Part shown: piece after piece, positions 38,601 to 49,910 of the stretch | Layout of the letters: the number at the start of each line of letters is the position of its first letter | Position numbering within the stretch: position 1 is the stretch's first letter | Assembly (NCBI RefSeq): GCF_024713945.1 | Contig: NC_134680.1 | Span: 6,135,501-6,199,500, forward strand | Length of the DNA: 64,000 bases | Direction: 5' to 3' | Source: Dermatophagoides farinae | Lineage: Eukaryota > Arthropoda > Arachnida > Sarcoptiformes > Pyroglyphidae | The notes under the pieces: generated by a model | The model's database searches: none | Told to the model about the DNA's origin: nothing | The model's input: the letters and a program-made list of their open reading frames with translations, nothing else | Translations under genes and position numbers: made by a program

Positions 38601-41600
38601 GAAAATTTTTAATCAGATCAAATTTTTTTTTCTATTTGTCCGGTTAAAAAATTAATCTTATTGCGTTTTTGATTGACATTTTTCACCTGGAAAAATTGTA
38701 ATTGTCATTGTGTGTTGTTCATTTGTTTTTTGGATTTTTTTCAGTTTTTTTTTTGTTTTCTTGGATTATTTCTTTGATTAGATCATACATCTGGTGTGTG
38801 TGTGTTTGTTTATCAGATTTTCTTTTATTTTTTTTATTTATTTTTTTTGGTTCTAGTTTCACATGATGATGATGATGATCTAATCTTTATGATTTAATCA
38901 TCATCATCATCATTGTCCTAGGACCACCTACAAAATGTTATTTTATATGTGAAAAAAAAACAACAAGACCACCCATCATCCATACATATAAATAAATGGG
39001 ATTATTATTACTCGGTCAGTTATGACATCTGGTTGCTGGCGGGTTTTTTTTCTTGTAAGTAAATAAAATTTTTTTGTAATTGCAAAAAATCATAAATTTT
39101 GTTACACACACACATATGTTGTAACCTGATTGATTGATTGATTTTTCTTTTCAATGAAATGTAAAAATCATATCGTATTTTTTTTGGTGTTGGTGGTGAG
39201 AATTTAATAATTTTTTGACATTTGACAATCATCATCGTCATTTTTTTTTGTCTGTCTTGTAAATGATGACGACGATGATGATGATGAACGGAAGTAAAAC
39301 CAATTTGTCTTTTGACAACAAAATTTGGTTCACATTTCTCACCATGTCTCTGGTGTTGTTGGTGGTGGTGTTGTATAGCATCATCATCATCATCAATGAT
39401 CCATTCTTTTTAAACTATGGGAAAATTTTGTTTCGATCTCGATGAGAATCGTTTTTTTCTGTGTTTCCTTTGAAGACACTTGTCTTCTTTTGTTGTTGTT
39501 GTAGTTGTTGTTTTTGTCTGGTTGTGATGTTTGTAGCAATTATCATTCATCAGAAAAAAATAACAATATTGCACAAGAATGGTTACGCTTGGTTGCCAAT
39601 ATATACATTGAAGATGAGTATGGATAGATAGGCTATCTATCTATCTGTCTATATCTACTTTTTCAGATGTTGTGTTTTTTGAGATTTTGAGGTTTAATGA
39701 AAATGATGATAGCGGAAGTTGTGTTTATTTTATTTATTTTTTTTGGATCTTTGAATCACGAAATATTTCCGTTTTTTTCATCATTTCATTTCTAAATTCT
39801 CGGTTGTGTTGGACAAAAATCTACCGCCAATCATGATCATGATCATCATCATTATGATCAGAAAAAAACCCGAAATATGGTCTTTGTCTGTCTATATAGT
39901 AGTTTGTCTGTTGTTCGATTTTTTTGTGTTTTATTCTCTTGGGTTATTTTGCTGCAAATAAAAAAAACACCGAATACCATATACCACGCGTATGTGGTGT
40001 AATAAAACGACAACGACAACAAAGACCCGAATTTTTTTTTTGTTACGATAAAAAAAATTAACCTTTTCTTGCGCTTTTTTTTGTTAAGATTCGTGTTTAT
40101 TGTTTGTTGTTGCTGGTGATCTTTGTGACTAATTACATTATTATCATGCACACTGGTTTCCGCCGGCAAAAAGTTTTTTTTCTGTTTGTTCTTTTTCTGG
40201 ATTTTCGTTTTTCAATGTTTATGTGTTTTTGTCGTCTCGTTTGTGTTTTGTGTTTTGTTTTCATGTCTAGATTTTTCATTTGTGTTTTATTCAGATTTTG
40301 TGAATTTTTTCGTTTTGTTTTGTTTTCAATTTAAAATTTTTTTTTTTTTGCTGATAAAATGAGATAATGATGGAATAATGATAGTGTTGATGGATGGACA
40401 TGTAAGATTCCGAGATATTTTTTTTCATCTCTCTCTCTCTCGAAACAAACAAAACAAAAAACGTGACCATAAAAATCTTATCCGGTTTTTTTTGATTCAA
40501 ATACCGATGTTGATGATGATGATGATGACGATATATGTTCGTGGCGCGTGTTTTACATTCCATCAAATTTGGTCATCATCATCGAATGTCATGTGTGTGC
40601 GTCGTTTTTCAATTTAGTTCCGTTCAATGAATTTTTTTTTTTTGGTTCGTGATGTTTAGTAATTTTTCACTAGAAGAAAAAAAAAGTTCAAAGTTCATAC
40701 GATGATCATCTTTATTGTTTGTCGTTTTTTTTTCATTTCACGAAATTTGAAATTTTTCTGTTTGAATTTGAACAATTTTTGCGTTTTTTTTTTGCATAAT
40801 CATATGGATTGTTGTTGTTGTTGTTTGTCCCCAAATCAAACAAACAAATAAACCAGAAAAAAAACACGTAAATTTCCCACCAATACCGTTTTGTTGTCGT
40901 TGTAGCTCGTTGGAATCGACATTTTGGTCATAATCATAAATTTTCAATTTTGGAACTCGTGTGAATTTGTTTTTACCAGAAAAAAAAATAAAAATAAAAA
41001 ATGTTTATTACCATTTTGTGTGATTGAAATTGTGTGAAATTTTTTTTCATTTCACTCTCTTTTCAATCAAATCAATTTGATCAATTCGTTGTGGTTTTTT
41101 TTTCTTCAAATGGTGAAGAAAAATTTATTGGTGTTTTTTTTTCATCGTTTATTTTGTCGTTGATGGTGATCATTCAGATTTCATTCATTTTAATGTTTTT
41201 TTTTCTTTGATTTTTTTTTTTTTTTGCTATGGCAGGTAAAATGTACGCCGTAATTGGACGTAGAAATGGCCGTATATTACATGCCGATGTACAGGAAGGA
41301 TCACAAATATTTACCGTAAATGCTGTACTGCCTGTTATTGAAAGTTTTAATTTTGTTAATGAAATACGTAAACAAACTAGCGGTAAAGCTATACCACAAT
41401 TGTCATTTAGCCATTGGGAGGTAAGTGTGGGCGTTTTTGTTTTTGATCCATTTTTTTCTGCTGTTAATATCTCTATTCTCGATTGTTGATCATCCACTGA
41501 TCATTGATAATTTTCCATTCGTTGTTGTTGATGATGATTATCAATTTTTTTTTCTAACTTCTCCATCTATCCATCTACATGCATGATTGGCTAATTTGAA

Positions 41601-43527
41601 ATTCGATACCATCATGATCATGATGATCATGATTATGGTGATCATCATTGTGATGTAATCAACTAGCATCCGAATTTTTCAAATTCCATGCATGCCATTC
41701 ATTTTTTTTGTTGTTGTTTGAATGAAATGAAATAGAAAAACAAAATTGTGAATTGACTTTGAAAAGTGTTCACTTCTATGAATTCGCGGTTCGATTGATG
41801 ATGATGATCGGATTTTTTTTTTCTTTCTTTTTTCCATCATTTGGTGGTCAACATTATCATCATCATCAACATCATCGTCGGATCCCCTTCGTTAAATACT
41901 ACGTCCAATACATTTCAGCAATCATCAATCGATTATTTAGCCAAAAGATTAGGTTTACTTTAGATCGGATTTTTTTTCTGCTGAATGAATGAATGAATTT
42001 TTTTGAATTTGAGTGCTCGAGAAACGAATTTATTATGTGTGTGTGTGTACTTTTGTCGGCATTTTTTTCTTCTTGTTCCCATTCATTCATTCATTTGGTT
42101 TTTATGAATGAAATCTTTTTTTTTTCGAGAATTCTCTCGTCGTCGTCGTCGTCGTATCCGAAATGATTTCATTTCATTCATACAATTTCTCATCATCATC
42201 ATCATCTTAAGATCATCATCATCATTCAGTGAGAGAGAGAAAAAAATACAAAATTCCCTCCTTGTGTGTGTGTGTGTGTGTGTATGTTTTTGCGAGTATA
42301 AGTAGTATTTTCAAATTCAAATTGATTGATGATTTTTGAATAAGAGGGGCGATTGGGATAGGGAAAAGAAAAACATTGATGATGACATGTGAAATGCTGA
42401 TGATGATGATGATGATGCGGCTTCTGATGCTTCAAAGCATCATGATTTATCAATAATATCCATTAGCAATGTAATTGATACTAATACCTATGTTTATGAT
42501 GATGATAATGATGACGACGATGATCAAGATTCATTGATAAGAAAAAAATTCTTTTTTCATTTGAAGATTAAATGAATGAACGAACGAATAAGGTATTGCA
42601 TCGAATTTTATCATTTCATTTCATTAAAAAAAAATTTTTTTTTTAATTTTGCACCCAGTTTTTTTTCTTGTAGAATTTTATAGGGTCATTTACAGAAAAA
42701 ATTTTACGGTAATCCAACGAGAGACCACGTGTGTTTAGTGATGTGGCCACCACGAAAAAATCACTTTCCGGTTACTAGTTTTTTTTAATTTTTTATTCAT
42801 ATTGGTCATTTATTTGTGCGGGCCCTTTTTTTCAAATGCGAATTCATGGGCCAGCCTAGGTCTCTGTTGTGTGTGTGTGTGTGTGTCTGTTTATTCAATG
42901 ATAATTTTCTAGACATTTTTTTTTGTTTTAGAATCAAATCTTTTTTTGTTTATTACAAATTCTGATGTGGTGGTGGTAATTTTTTTTTCTCCAATAAAAG
43001 AGAGAGAGCTACCCAGTTTTTTCTCTTAATTTAACATTTCAATATCGTTTCGTTGTTGTTGTTAGTCGCGTGCCAAACCCAGTTTTTTGTTGTTGTTTTT
43101 TATTTTCTGGTCATTTTTTTCGATGTTTTTTTTTTGTATTTGCACGTTCAATTTACACCGTGAATTTACCCATGGCTTTCCAGATGATGATGAGGCTAAT
43201 TCATACAATGAGATAATGATGGCTACTTGAATTTTCATTTCCGATGGCTACCGATTTAGTGTGATTTAGAATTTTTTGATTTAATGATTCAGACAACAAC
43301 AGAAGAAAGAAAAAAATGATAACTAACTTCCGTTCTATAATATGTCCTGTGTATATGTGTGTATGTGTGTCTGTCGAAGAATTAAGTAATGGGCAGTGGG
43401 GGGTTTCAGTAGGAAAAAAAAGGATTGGCCCATTTGTTTTGGTTGCATAAGTTATTATTGATTTATTTGTCTTGCTATTTTTTTTTCTTCTTCTGTACAC
43501 GTGTGACTATGTACAAATGTGTTAATA

Positions 43528-43559
<32 letters not shown>

Positions 43560-44142
43560 TGGTTAAAGGCTCCCCCCAATATATTGTTTGTAGTTCATAT
43601 ATTTGTCCAGTTAATCGATTTTTTTTCTTTTTGGTTGAAAATTGAAAAAATTTATTTCAAATTTAGTGCACAGTGGGTTAGCGATACTCATTGTGGACAG
43701 AATTATGAATGTGATGGAATGAAAAGAGTGAAAAAAAATGAATGATGAGAGAAGAAATTGACCTGTTGATTGACACACCTGTTCCGGTCTCTTTCTATTC
43801 ATGTTCATATTCCATAATTTAGGCTTGCTCTTTCTTTTCTTTTTTTTTGCTTATGGTAATTTTCTTTTTTTGGTTTGCACTTTTTTTCCACTGACCAGAT
43901 ATTTGAAATTTAATTTTTTTCCATTCTTTTTCACTTTCTCTATAAAATCAAAGGTGATCGATTTGGATCCATTTTGGACACCAACAACGGAAGAAGAATA
44001 TAAACTATATGGTGAAAAAGCAGACACTGAAAATCGTGCATTACGTTATGTAAATGCTGTACGACGACGTAAAGGTTTACATGTGGAGGAAAAAATTGTC
44101 GAACATGCCGAAAAACAACGTACATTGACTAAGAATAAATAG
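23992..44142 (+). CDS. EFL1: EFL1/RIA1 ribosome-maturation GTPase, 20-kb gene with a 14-kb intron
   Basis: Exons 23992-24100, 24167-24316, 24387-27096, 41236-41420 and 43954-44142. Minus one surplus base, they total 3342 nt, or 1113 aa (human EFL1 about 1120). EFL1 acts with SBDS to release eIF6 from late 60S subunits in the cytoplasm. GTPase motifs are [38 protein letters not shown] and NKID; EF2-like domains follow ([19 protein letters not shown]). The last two exons encode [27 protein letters not shown] and [12 protein letters not shown] ... EKQRTL, the EFL1 C terminus. Phase fits exactly across the 14,139-bp intron (TTG-G | GT). Around 25566 the frame shifts: an A6 run has one base more than the homologous frame needs, giving a stop at 25583. 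The long intron contains two antisense genes. I chose ATG 23992 because it is the first in-frame Met; a poly-Gln stretch follows. Confidence 0.93.
27234..28918 (-). CDS. Argos-like secreted cysteine-rich protein (paralogue)
   Basis: Exons 28333-28918, 27748-28169, 27408-27687 and 27234-27340 give 1395 nt, or 464 aa, with consistent phases (1, 0, 1). The N terminus has a hydrophobic signal segment ([17 protein letters not shown]), then a long Gln/Ser-rich linker. The cysteine region [17 protein letters not shown] ... [12 protein letters not shown] and [15 protein letters not shown] ... [14 protein letters not shown] has the same order as Argos (LPEC...QVC...C-x-C, then KLCEP...C, then C-x-C-P). 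It lacks the third Argos block ending in YSGYC. This suggests an EGF-pathway-like secreted regulator, but I do not recognise an orthologue. The first intron (28170-28332) is my choice; the alternative frame is also open there, so the join could differ. ATG 28918 or 28900 are both possible. It is nested antisense in EFL1. Confidence 0.7.
28919..30782. other. Spacer between the Argos-like gene and Argos (inside the EFL1 intron)
   Basis: No gene seen. It holds poly-A/T runs up to about 22 bp (29115, 29345, 29885, 30340), GAT repeats and a CACTAGATGGCGTCC motif at 30277. It should contain the promoter of the Argos-like gene and the 3' end of Argos. Confidence 0.5.
30277..30290 (+). promoter_or_regulatory. 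CTAGATGGC motif, CTCF-core-like
   Basis: CACTAGATGGCGTC shares the CTAGATGGC core with 13445. It lies between the two nested Argos-type genes. Confidence 0.25.
30783..36738 (-). CDS. aos: Argos (giant-lens), secreted EGF-ligand antagonist
   Basis: Exons 35803-36738, 31833-32027, 31450-31761 and 30783-31106 total 1767 nt, or 588 aa; all junctions are phase 0. In Drosophila Argos binds the EGF ligand Spitz and blocks EGF receptor signalling outside the cell. The match is strong: [84 protein letters not shown] and IRTYSGYC near the end. Exon 1 encodes an Asn/Ser/His/Gln-rich N-terminal region with a hydrophobic helix ([18 protein letters not shown]) only at about residues 92-110, so the signal is internal unless translation starts later; MNN at residue 22 is another start. 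Intron 1 is 3.8 kb; the others are 71 and 343 bp. The gene is wholly inside the EFL1 intron on the opposite strand. Confidence 0.93.
32028..35802. other. Argos intron 1
   Basis: A 3.8-kb intron with GA repeats (32990), CT and TG repeats, poly-T runs and a GATCATGATCATGATC palindrome cluster near 34975. The many short frames (33.1-35.7 kb) are low complexity and carry no recognisable domain. Confidence 0.6.
36739..41235. other. Upstream region of Argos within the EFL1 intron
   Basis: 4.5 kb with no credible coding sequence. It should hold the Argos promoter and enhancers. Visible structures are an 18-nt perfect palindrome at 37548, clusters of ATGATCATGATCAT at about 37668 and 39833, and the poly-T tract before the EFL1 acceptor. 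Confidence 0.5.
37548..37565. repeat. 18-nt perfect palindrome
   Basis: ATTGTTCCATGGAACAAT is fully self-complementary and stands out from the simple-repeat background. It lies about 810 bp upstream of the Argos start codon, so it may be a dimeric factor site. Confidence 0.4.
41236..41420 (+). CDS. EFL1: EFL1 exon 4 (C-terminal domain)
   Basis: This exon encodes [19 protein letters not shown] ... [18 protein letters not shown] ... QLSFSHWE, matching the EF2/EFL1 domain V region. The acceptor ggcag and donor gtaagt are strong. It is listed apart because it is 14 kb from the rest of the gene and easy to misread as a separate locus. Confidence 0.92.
41421..43953 (+). other. EFL1 intron 4 (2.5 kb)
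   Basis: Non-coding. It holds GATCATGATGATCATGAT palindromes near 41610, TG and GA repeats, and no ORF with recognisable content. Confidence 0.7.
43954..44142 (+). CDS. EFL1: EFL1 terminal exon
   Basis: It encodes [19 protein letters not shown] ... [20 protein letters not shown] and a stop after TLTKNK, essentially the conserved EFL1 C terminus. The acceptor is atcaaag|GTG, phase 0. Confidence 0.93.
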   Translation: MIDLDPFWTPTTEEEYKLYGEKADTENRALRYVNAVRRRKGLHVEEKIVEHAEKQRTLTKNK

Positions 44143-45028
44143 CTAAAATAACCGGCTTTATTTGGATTCATCTGGATTTGATCCTTATAAATTCTCAGAA
44201 AAATTCATTAACAACAACAACAACAAAATTGGATCAAATGGAATTATCATTAATTCTTCATGAATAATGTAATGTAACAAAAAAAAAGAGAAGAAAATTT
44301 GGTATTAAAAATTCCGGTGTTTTGATCTATCAATTTCTCTTTCTAATTTTTTTTGGTGAAAAATTTTTTCAGCCATATTTTTCTGGTCTGACAATCATCG
44401 CTATAGCTACCAATCGTATACATACACACACACACACATAGAGAGAGATTTATGGTAACGATCTTGATCTAGATTCAGTTGAAGAATAATTTTTTTTGTT
44501 ATTACCCGCAGACACAAAAAAAGAATTTCATTTCATTGTAATAATGCGTCCTCTATATATACATACAGGTAATGTATGTAGAGAGAATATTTCCCGTTTT
44601 TTTTTCTTTTATTGTTGTTGTTGTTATCGTTTTTTTTCGAAATTGTTTCACCGATCGAATTTGTTTTGTTGTTGTTGTTGTTGTTGTTCACCTTGGTCGG
44701 TTAGTTGGTATATATTGCAATTAGACACACACACATATAGAGAATATTCTTGTCACCATTAGTTACGAGATATACATGTTTTGTTGTTGTTTTTTTTATC
44801 GGATATTTCATTGTGTGTGTGTGTCTTTGTTGTTGTTGTTGTTGTTGTTGACTACAAACGTTGATTTTTTTTCATTCGTTGAATTGTTGTCAAATCAATG
44901 ATGATGGATAATTTTTTTCAATAATAAACGAAAAAACAAAATTCAAATTTCAATTCAAAAGTGAAAAGTTCAATCTATTTATTCAATCTTGGAATCGAAC
45001 AACAACAACAACAACAGCAGCAAACACA
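44143..45028. other. Spacer between EFL1 and Tubby
   Basis: It holds the EFL1 3' UTR and the Tubby promoter. Only GTT and CA repeats are visible. Confidence 0.5.
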
Positions 45029-48000
45029 ATGGAAACATCGGCAACAACTACAACTGGTAATCGTTTATCATCGGCAAAATGGTCAAGAAATTTAAAGTAA
45101 GTGATGATCAATTTATTTGGTCAGATTATCAGTTTTGTTTTGTTTTTTTTTTCATTTCACAAAATTAGCCAAGATTGTCAAAGTGAAGCAAATCGTTTAC
45201 GTTTACTTGAACGACAACGACAATTGATTGAAACAAAATTACAACGACGACAATTGAATCAACAGAATGAAAATATTATTATACCATCATCGCCATCATC
45301 TTTATTGCAGATAAATTCATCAACAACATCGACAACGACGACGACAACGACAGCAATAACTACCAGAACAATTCGACCGGCAACAAGTATTGGCAATTTA
45401 AGGTTTGTAAATAAAATTAAATACAAATTTCCGGTGATCATCAATCTGATTAATAGAGATTTTTTTTTGCACATAACATAATCCCAGGTGTGTGCGATGA
45501 TGATGATGATGATGTGGTTCTTTAGGCTTATAGAGTTTTTTTTTCCGCCATTAATTAATTGAATTCATTTCAAATGAATGTGAGGCGAATATGTGTGTGT
45601 GTGTGAAAAACATTCTGGCCGGAAGTAATTGATTACTGCTACTGCGGATTTTTTTCTCTCTCTCCCTCTCTCTCTCTCTTCTATTTCGGTTGAATGATCG
45701 ATTATTACGTATGTGATGATATTGATATATTTGACAAGCAAAGCAAGAATGAATGCAAAAAAAAACTTACTACTGCTACTAATTCACAATTTAGACATCC
45801 TGCTGCTGCTGGATGTGAATCATGATGATGATGATGATAAGGATGAACATCATTCCATCTCATTTCATCGAATCGAATCAATTTCATTCATAAGATCACG
45901 AATTCATGATACAAGAGAAAAAAAAATTCAGTAGCTATGCTTGTGATGTTTTTTTTTTTTTTTTTGATTTTTGATTTCGTTCAGGAATGCTGTTTATAAG
46001 CTTGTCAGTTGTTGTTTTCAATTTTTTTTTTCATTGAGAAAATCACATCATGTAATGATGATGATGATGCGTATCCTAGTAGTAAATGGCGAAATTCTGT
46101 GTGTGTGTGAATCATGATAATCCTGATTATCATGATGATGATGAGGGTGAAGATTTTTTTTGTTTTTTGAAAATTTTTCAAATACCATAGATTGTTGTTG
46201 TTGTTGTTTTCTTTTGTTTGATATATGAAATATTCAAAAATTCATTGATTGATTGATGCATTAATATTTTTTTTTCATGTTTATAGATCCGGTATTGGTA
46301 TCACTGGTGATTATGTTGGTGGTTCTCGTGCCATTCAACCACCACCACCACCACCACGTTTATCAACAGATTCATCAGATTCATCATCAATATTTCAACG
46401 TAATAATTCCGATGATGATGATGATGATGATGATGGTGATCGTGATTCAACAATAATGATGAAGAATCGTCATTTAATGATGAAAAATCGTGCAAGAACA
46501 TCGGTTCCTGGATCAAGACCAATATTAACATCGATGGATAGTAATAATCATTTTCAACAACAACAGCAGCAGAAATTATCGACAAAATTTAATCAAGAAC
46601 AAAAAAATGGTAAATTTTTATCAAATTCAAATACCAAATCATCACAACGATCTAATATGTTGATGATGAGTAAATCAGAAGTTAATCTACAACAATTAAT
46701 GACAACCACAATGGATGCAAATGTTGAACAAAAATTATCAATGCCCAATCCATTGCAAACTGTATTGACTGATGAAGAATTATTAAAATTTGTATCACAA
46801 CCAATATCACCGGATGTTACATTACAATGTACAATTATTAGAGATAAAAAAGGACTTGATCGTTCATTATATCCAACATATTATATGCATCTACAAGGTA
46901 TGTAACCATTGGTAATATTAGTTCCAAATTATTACCAGCACCACCACCGCCACCACCACAAAAAAATCATTGATTACACACACACACACAGCTGGTGGTA
47001 AAAAAAAAAAATTTGAATGATTGCAATCAATGTGATGATTACCAATGAGGAGAGAGAGAGAGAGAAAAAGTTTTCAAACCGAAATCATCATCATCATAAT
47101 CATCATAATAAATGACCAAACACAATGATGACCACGTGTTGAAATTTGATTGTTATTTAATTATATACATAACCGAATGATGATGATAATCGGAACTTTG
47201 TTGATGGTTGATGACAATAATAATTGTTGAGATTGTGTTGTTGATTTTACTAAATGATACCAATTTTTTTTCTGGTTTGAATTCATCATCATCATCAGTT
47301 GTCAGTTGTCATGATTGATTGACCTGCTGCTGTTGCTGCTGCTGCTACTGCTGATGATGATGACGATGACGATGATGATGAGATGATCACCCGATTTTGA
47401 CACGCAATATTCAAATAAAATAAAATGAGAGAGAAATAGAAAAATAACCTATGACCTTTGACTCATTAGGTGTGTGTGTGTGTGTGTGTGTGAAATGTCA
47501 TCAGTCATTTGATGATGATTTAATAATATTGAAATTTGGCTGTATTTGACCGAATTTTTTTTTTTCATTTCATCATAAATGAAAATTTGCGTGCAAATTG
47601 ATCACTTTTTTTTCTTTAAATTTTCATTTGTCAATTTTGTTTTTTTTTTCATAGAAATTGTATTCAATAACAACAACAAATCCGTTGGTGGACAATTGGA
47701 TAAAAATAACCATCAACGTAATAATCAACAACAGCAACAAGGTACAGCAACTGTTTGGATGTCGGACAGTATGGAAAGTATTAATTCAACAAATGAAGAT
47801 TCTGCAACAACCGATGATGAACAACAACAACAACAACAGCAACAGCAACAACAACAATCAATAAACATTGCTAATAATAATTCATCGTCAACATCAACGA
47901 AAAAAGTATTCATATTATCAGGACGACGACGAAAAAAAAGTAAAACCTATCTAATTGGTAATAATGCATTCGATATATCACGTGATCGTTGTATTGCAAA

Positions 48001-49044
48001 ACTTAAATCAAATGTATTGGGCACACAATTCACTGCCATTCGTTTACATTCGAATGGTGTACGTTATGAAATTTCATCCATTACATATGTATGTATTTCT
48101 AATGAGTTTGAGAATCGATCTGAAAATTGAAAATTTATCACACACACACACAAACAAACACAGGAAACAAATGTGCTTGGATTTAAAGGACCAAGAAAAA
48201 TGACAATTATTATACCGAAACCGGATGAGGTAAAATGATGACATTTACTATGGGTCAGAGGATTGATTTATTTTTATTTTTTTTTTTCACAGAAAACAAA
48301 TGCTCTATGTAATCTATCATTGCAAGAAGAATTGAAACGAAATTCAAGAGCCATAATGTTGTTGAAGAATAAAACACCAATCTGGAATGAAGGTTTGCAA
48401 TAAATATCGATTGATTGAATGGTTGTTTTGATTTGAATTTTTTTTTTTTAGAAACACAATCATATGTATTGAATTTTCATGGACGTGTTACACAGGCAAG
48501 TGTTAAGAATTTTCAATTAGTCGTACAGAATTTCAATCTAGTCAACAACAACAACAATAATGATGGCAATAATCGAAAATCGAACAACAATACTGCCGGT
48601 GATAATCAATCAACAACAACAACAGCAACAATATTAAGACGATCAGCTAGTTCACATCAATTACGTCATAATAATGATTTCAATAATGATGACGATGATG
48701 ATGATGATTCCGATGATGATGATGATGATGATGGTTCTGATGATGATTCTATTGATAATTCAAATGAATATGTTGATGAAAATGGTGAAAATAAAACAAA
48801 ATCATCATCAACAATATCATCATCTTTGCGTAAAAATCATCCACTTAGTAAATCTGGCTATCTAATGGCAACATCATCCGAAGATGCAAAACAAATTGCC
48901 GATCATTCAAATGATCTAGTTTCATTACAATTTGGTCGTGTTAGTAATACACATTTCTCTTGCGATGTTTCATGGCCATTATCATTGTTGCAAGCATTCG
49001 CTATTGCATTGAGTAGTTTTGATTCCAAATTGGCATGTGAATGA
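45029..49044 (+). CDS. ktub: Tubby-like protein (king tubby/TULP)
   Basis: Seven exons: 45029-45096, 45169-45402, 46287-46897, 47655-48088, 48164-48229, 48293-48392 and 48452-49044; 2106 nt, 701 aa, phases consistent. Near the N terminus is a helix [20 protein letters not shown], like the IFT-A binding segment of TULP3. The C-terminal Tubby domain starts near [23 protein letters not shown], contains the phosphoinositide-binding block [45 protein letters not shown] and ends [19 protein letters not shown]. Tubby proteins bind PI(4,5)P2 and carry membrane receptors into cilia. Two insertions stand out: a Gln-rich one before KKVFILSG, and about 120 residues of Asn/Asp/Ser (48544-48905) between NFQLV and the [11 protein letters not shown] strand, inside the beta-barrel. 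Introns 2 and 3 are long (884 and 757 bp). Confidence 0.94.
46111..46136. repeat. Inverted repeat, 12-bp arms
   Basis: ATCATGATAATC, a CT spacer, then GATTATCATGAT form a perfect inverted repeat inside Tubby intron 2. Its role is unknown and it may simply reflect ATC/GAT richness. Confidence 0.4.
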
Positions 49045-49253
49045 TGATGAATGATGATGTGAACAAATTATAGTCGAAAAAATTCAAAAAAAAAATTAAT
49101 TACACGTTTATAATTAAGAATTAAGAATTATTATTATTATTATTATGAAGAAAACAAAACTTATAAGAATCTCTATAATTTATATAATTTCAGGAAAATT
49201 ATTAAAAAAAGAAAATTTTTTGAAAATTTACAAAAAAAACATCGAACGTTTCA

Positions 49254-49910
49254 TTATTTTCTTGTCTTAGCAGTAGCGGTGGTGGTAGCGGTAATGGTAC
49301 TTTTATTATTATTACCGCTAAGATTTAATTCAGCTGTTGTTTCTGTAACCATTTCGATAAGAATTTCAATTTTTAATTTCAATAATCGATTCTCTTCCTG
49401 TAATGTTTCTATTGATTTTAATAGATTTTTAATTTGTTTTTCTGAATCATTATCAATTGAATTTGTTGAATTTTTCAATTGGTCATCTTCGATAGTTTTA
49501 GTGATCATCATGGTGGCTTTTAAATCATTCCATATACCATGACGAGGATCAAAACGATATCGATGATCAGTATTGATTATTAAAATCATTTGATCACTAT
49601 CATCACCTTGTTGTGCTTGTTGTTTAGTTTTTGGCGACATCAATTGATCATTATTTGATTGTTTTTTTCTTCGTTTATTCGTAATATTTTTTGGTAATTC
49701 AATAATTTCTGTATTTTTCTCATGATCAATTATCTTTGGTTGTTTCTTATCCAATACATTTTGCCGTTTATCATCATCTTCATCATCTTCATTCGATGTA
49801 ATCGATTTATCACTGTCGTCTTCATTATTTTCCACAAACATTGGTCGAGATGATTGTCGTCGTCGTGATTGAGATTTTTTAAATGAAAATTTTGATGAAA
49901 ATAGAGGCAT
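49254..49910 (-). CDS. cby1: Chibby homologue (beta-catenin antagonist, basal body protein)
   Basis: A single exon of 218 codons starting MPLFSSKFSFKKSQSRRR, matching MPFFGNTFSPKK of vertebrate Chibby. Other shared parts are FDPRHGIWNDL (FENGQWIAE in vertebrates) and the C-terminal coiled coil LQEENRLLKLKIEILIEMVTE with heptad leucines. Vertebrate Chibby is about 126 residues; the extra 90 here are an acidic and Lys/Asn-rich insert between the N-terminal motif and the central motif. Chibby binds beta-catenin to limit Wnt signalling and, at the ciliary base, supports membrane docking of basal bodies. Which role dominates in this animal cannot be seen. It is convergent with Tubby, 209 bp between stops. 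Confidence 0.85.
   Translation of the reverse strand: MPLFSSKFSFKKSQSRRRQSSRPMFVENNEDDSDKSITSNEDDEDDDKRQNVLDKKQPKIIDHEKNTEIIELPKNITNKRRKKQSNNDQLMSPKTKQQAQQGDDSDQMILIINTDHRYRFDPRHGIWNDLKATMMITKTIEDDQLKNSTNSIDNDSEKQIKNLLKSIETLQEENRLLKLKIEILIEMVTETTAELNLSGNNNKSTITATTTATAKTRK

Larger units (their letters stand above)
27097..41235 (+). other. EFL1 intron 3 (14.1 kb) hosting two antisense genes
   Basis: The donor is TTGG|gtaagt and the acceptor is a poly-T tract ending in tggcag|GTAAAATG. All other EFL1 introns before it are 66-70 bp. The interval carries the Argos-like gene (27234-28918) and Argos (30783-36738), both on the minus strand, plus about 4.5 kb of non-coding DNA upstream of Argos. Confidence 0.85.

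Noticed and set aside
41229-44142. Treating 41.2-44.1 kb as a separate small gene
   Set aside because: The phase and family order show these are the last two EFL1 exons.
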